Part shown: positions 38,382 through 38,505 of the stretch, one piece after another
How positions within the stretch are numbered: position 1 is the first letter of the stretch
Layout of the letters: each line of letters starts with the position of its first letter
Assembly: GCA_015233015.1 (NCBI GenBank)
Contig: JADFYO010000033.1
Span: 1-38,505 of the forward strand
From: Nitrospirota bacterium
Lineage (GTDB): Bacteria; Nitrospirota; Thermodesulfovibrionia; Thermodesulfovibrionales; Magnetobacteriaceae
Direction: 5' to 3'
Length of the DNA: 38,505 nucleotides
The notes under the pieces: generated by a model
What the model was told of the DNA's origin: nothing
The model's database searches: none
The model's input: only the letters and a program-made list of their open reading frames with translations
Translations under genes and position numbers: made by a program

Positions 38382-38505
38382 CTAAAAACGGCAGTTAAGT
38401 ATCAAAAGCAGTTGGCATAAGTGCAAAATAAAATGGTTGAGCAGGTTGTTTTTGCAAAATTAATCTAAAAGCGTAAGAGATAATAATCTTCATTTTTTCT
38501 GCAGT
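38382..38505. other. Gene-free right edge, possible IS end
   Basis: Nothing coding was seen in the last 124 bases. The junction with the kinase remnant begins CCTAAAAACGGCAGTT, which is reminiscent of IS1380-type ends. That is a recollection only; no partner end or transposase is within the window. Confidence 0.3.

Noticed and set aside
38133-38420. 95-codon plus-strand frame at the right edge
   Set aside because: It runs over the dispersed repeat and is antisense to a recognisable histidine kinase end.

Overview
The window reads as a chromosomal segment of a free-living Gram-negative-type bacterium with heavy signalling capacity. It carries an NtrC-type sigma-54 activator, two large histidine kinases, PhoB/PhoR with PstB and PhoU, a SulP transporter with universal stress proteins, and a nonulosonic-acid-type glycan cluster. 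The gene mix and the many small dispersed repeats would suit Nitrospirota (Thermodesulfovibrionia-like) or a deltaproteobacterial-type lineage. That is an inference from style only, because no rRNA or other marker gene is present. No tRNA, rRNA or CRISPR array was seen.

Layout. Positions 1-4.9 kb are an accessory patch: the start of a gene leaving the window on the left, a decayed HigB-type toxin with an intact antitoxin, a 920-residue P-loop NTPase fused to an EAL (cyclic-di-GMP phosphodiesterase-like) domain, and an Rpn-family nuclease. Positions 4.9-14.4 kb are a signalling and transport unit: a histidine kinase and NtrC-type regulator overlapping by 11 bases, then a convergent six-PAS histidine kinase, then usp-usp-sulP. 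A good sigma-54 promoter (GG-N10-GC) lies in front of usp-usp-sulP. The six-PAS kinase is bracketed by a 26-base repeat of the regulator's 3' end, so it looks like an insertion that split an older regulator/target arrangement.

Positions 14.5-17.1 kb (minus strand) hold a two-gene cassette with a 4-base overlap: a TPR-AAA ATPase and a DUF4276 (Toprim-like) protein. It resembles ATPase/Toprim defence pairs. Positions 17.5-22.1 kb (minus strand) are a housekeeping run: rmuC, a dGTPase, a PHP phosphoesterase, a TPR membrane protein and a secreted phospholipase-D-type nuclease. A RAYT (Y1 transposase) element with 24-bp inverted ends sits at 22.13-23.15 kb.

Positions 23.2-28.2 kb are a five-gene sugar cluster: a cytidylyltransferase/radical-SAM fusion, a DegT aminotransferase, a NeuA-like CMP transferase, a GT2 glycosyltransferase and a NeuB-like synthase without its SAF domain. 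A dispersed hairpin repeat and a decayed IS1634-family element follow. Positions 30-33.2 kb hold a small orphan protein, a TIGR01777 SDR protein, a DHH phosphoesterase and a peroxiredoxin. One base after the peroxiredoxin gene is a 37-codon ORF encoding a textbook C2H2 zinc finger. Positions 33.3-37.4 kb are a phosphate-signalling operon behind an 11-bp-phased Pho-box-like array, led by a 55-residue eight-cysteine protein. The right end holds repeats, a cupin protein and the last 52 codons of a histidine kinase cut off at a sharp junction.

The best candidates for something new are the NTPase-EAL fusion, the TPR-ATPase/DUF4276 cassette, the bacterial C2H2 mini-protein and the cytidylyltransferase/radical-SAM fusion.
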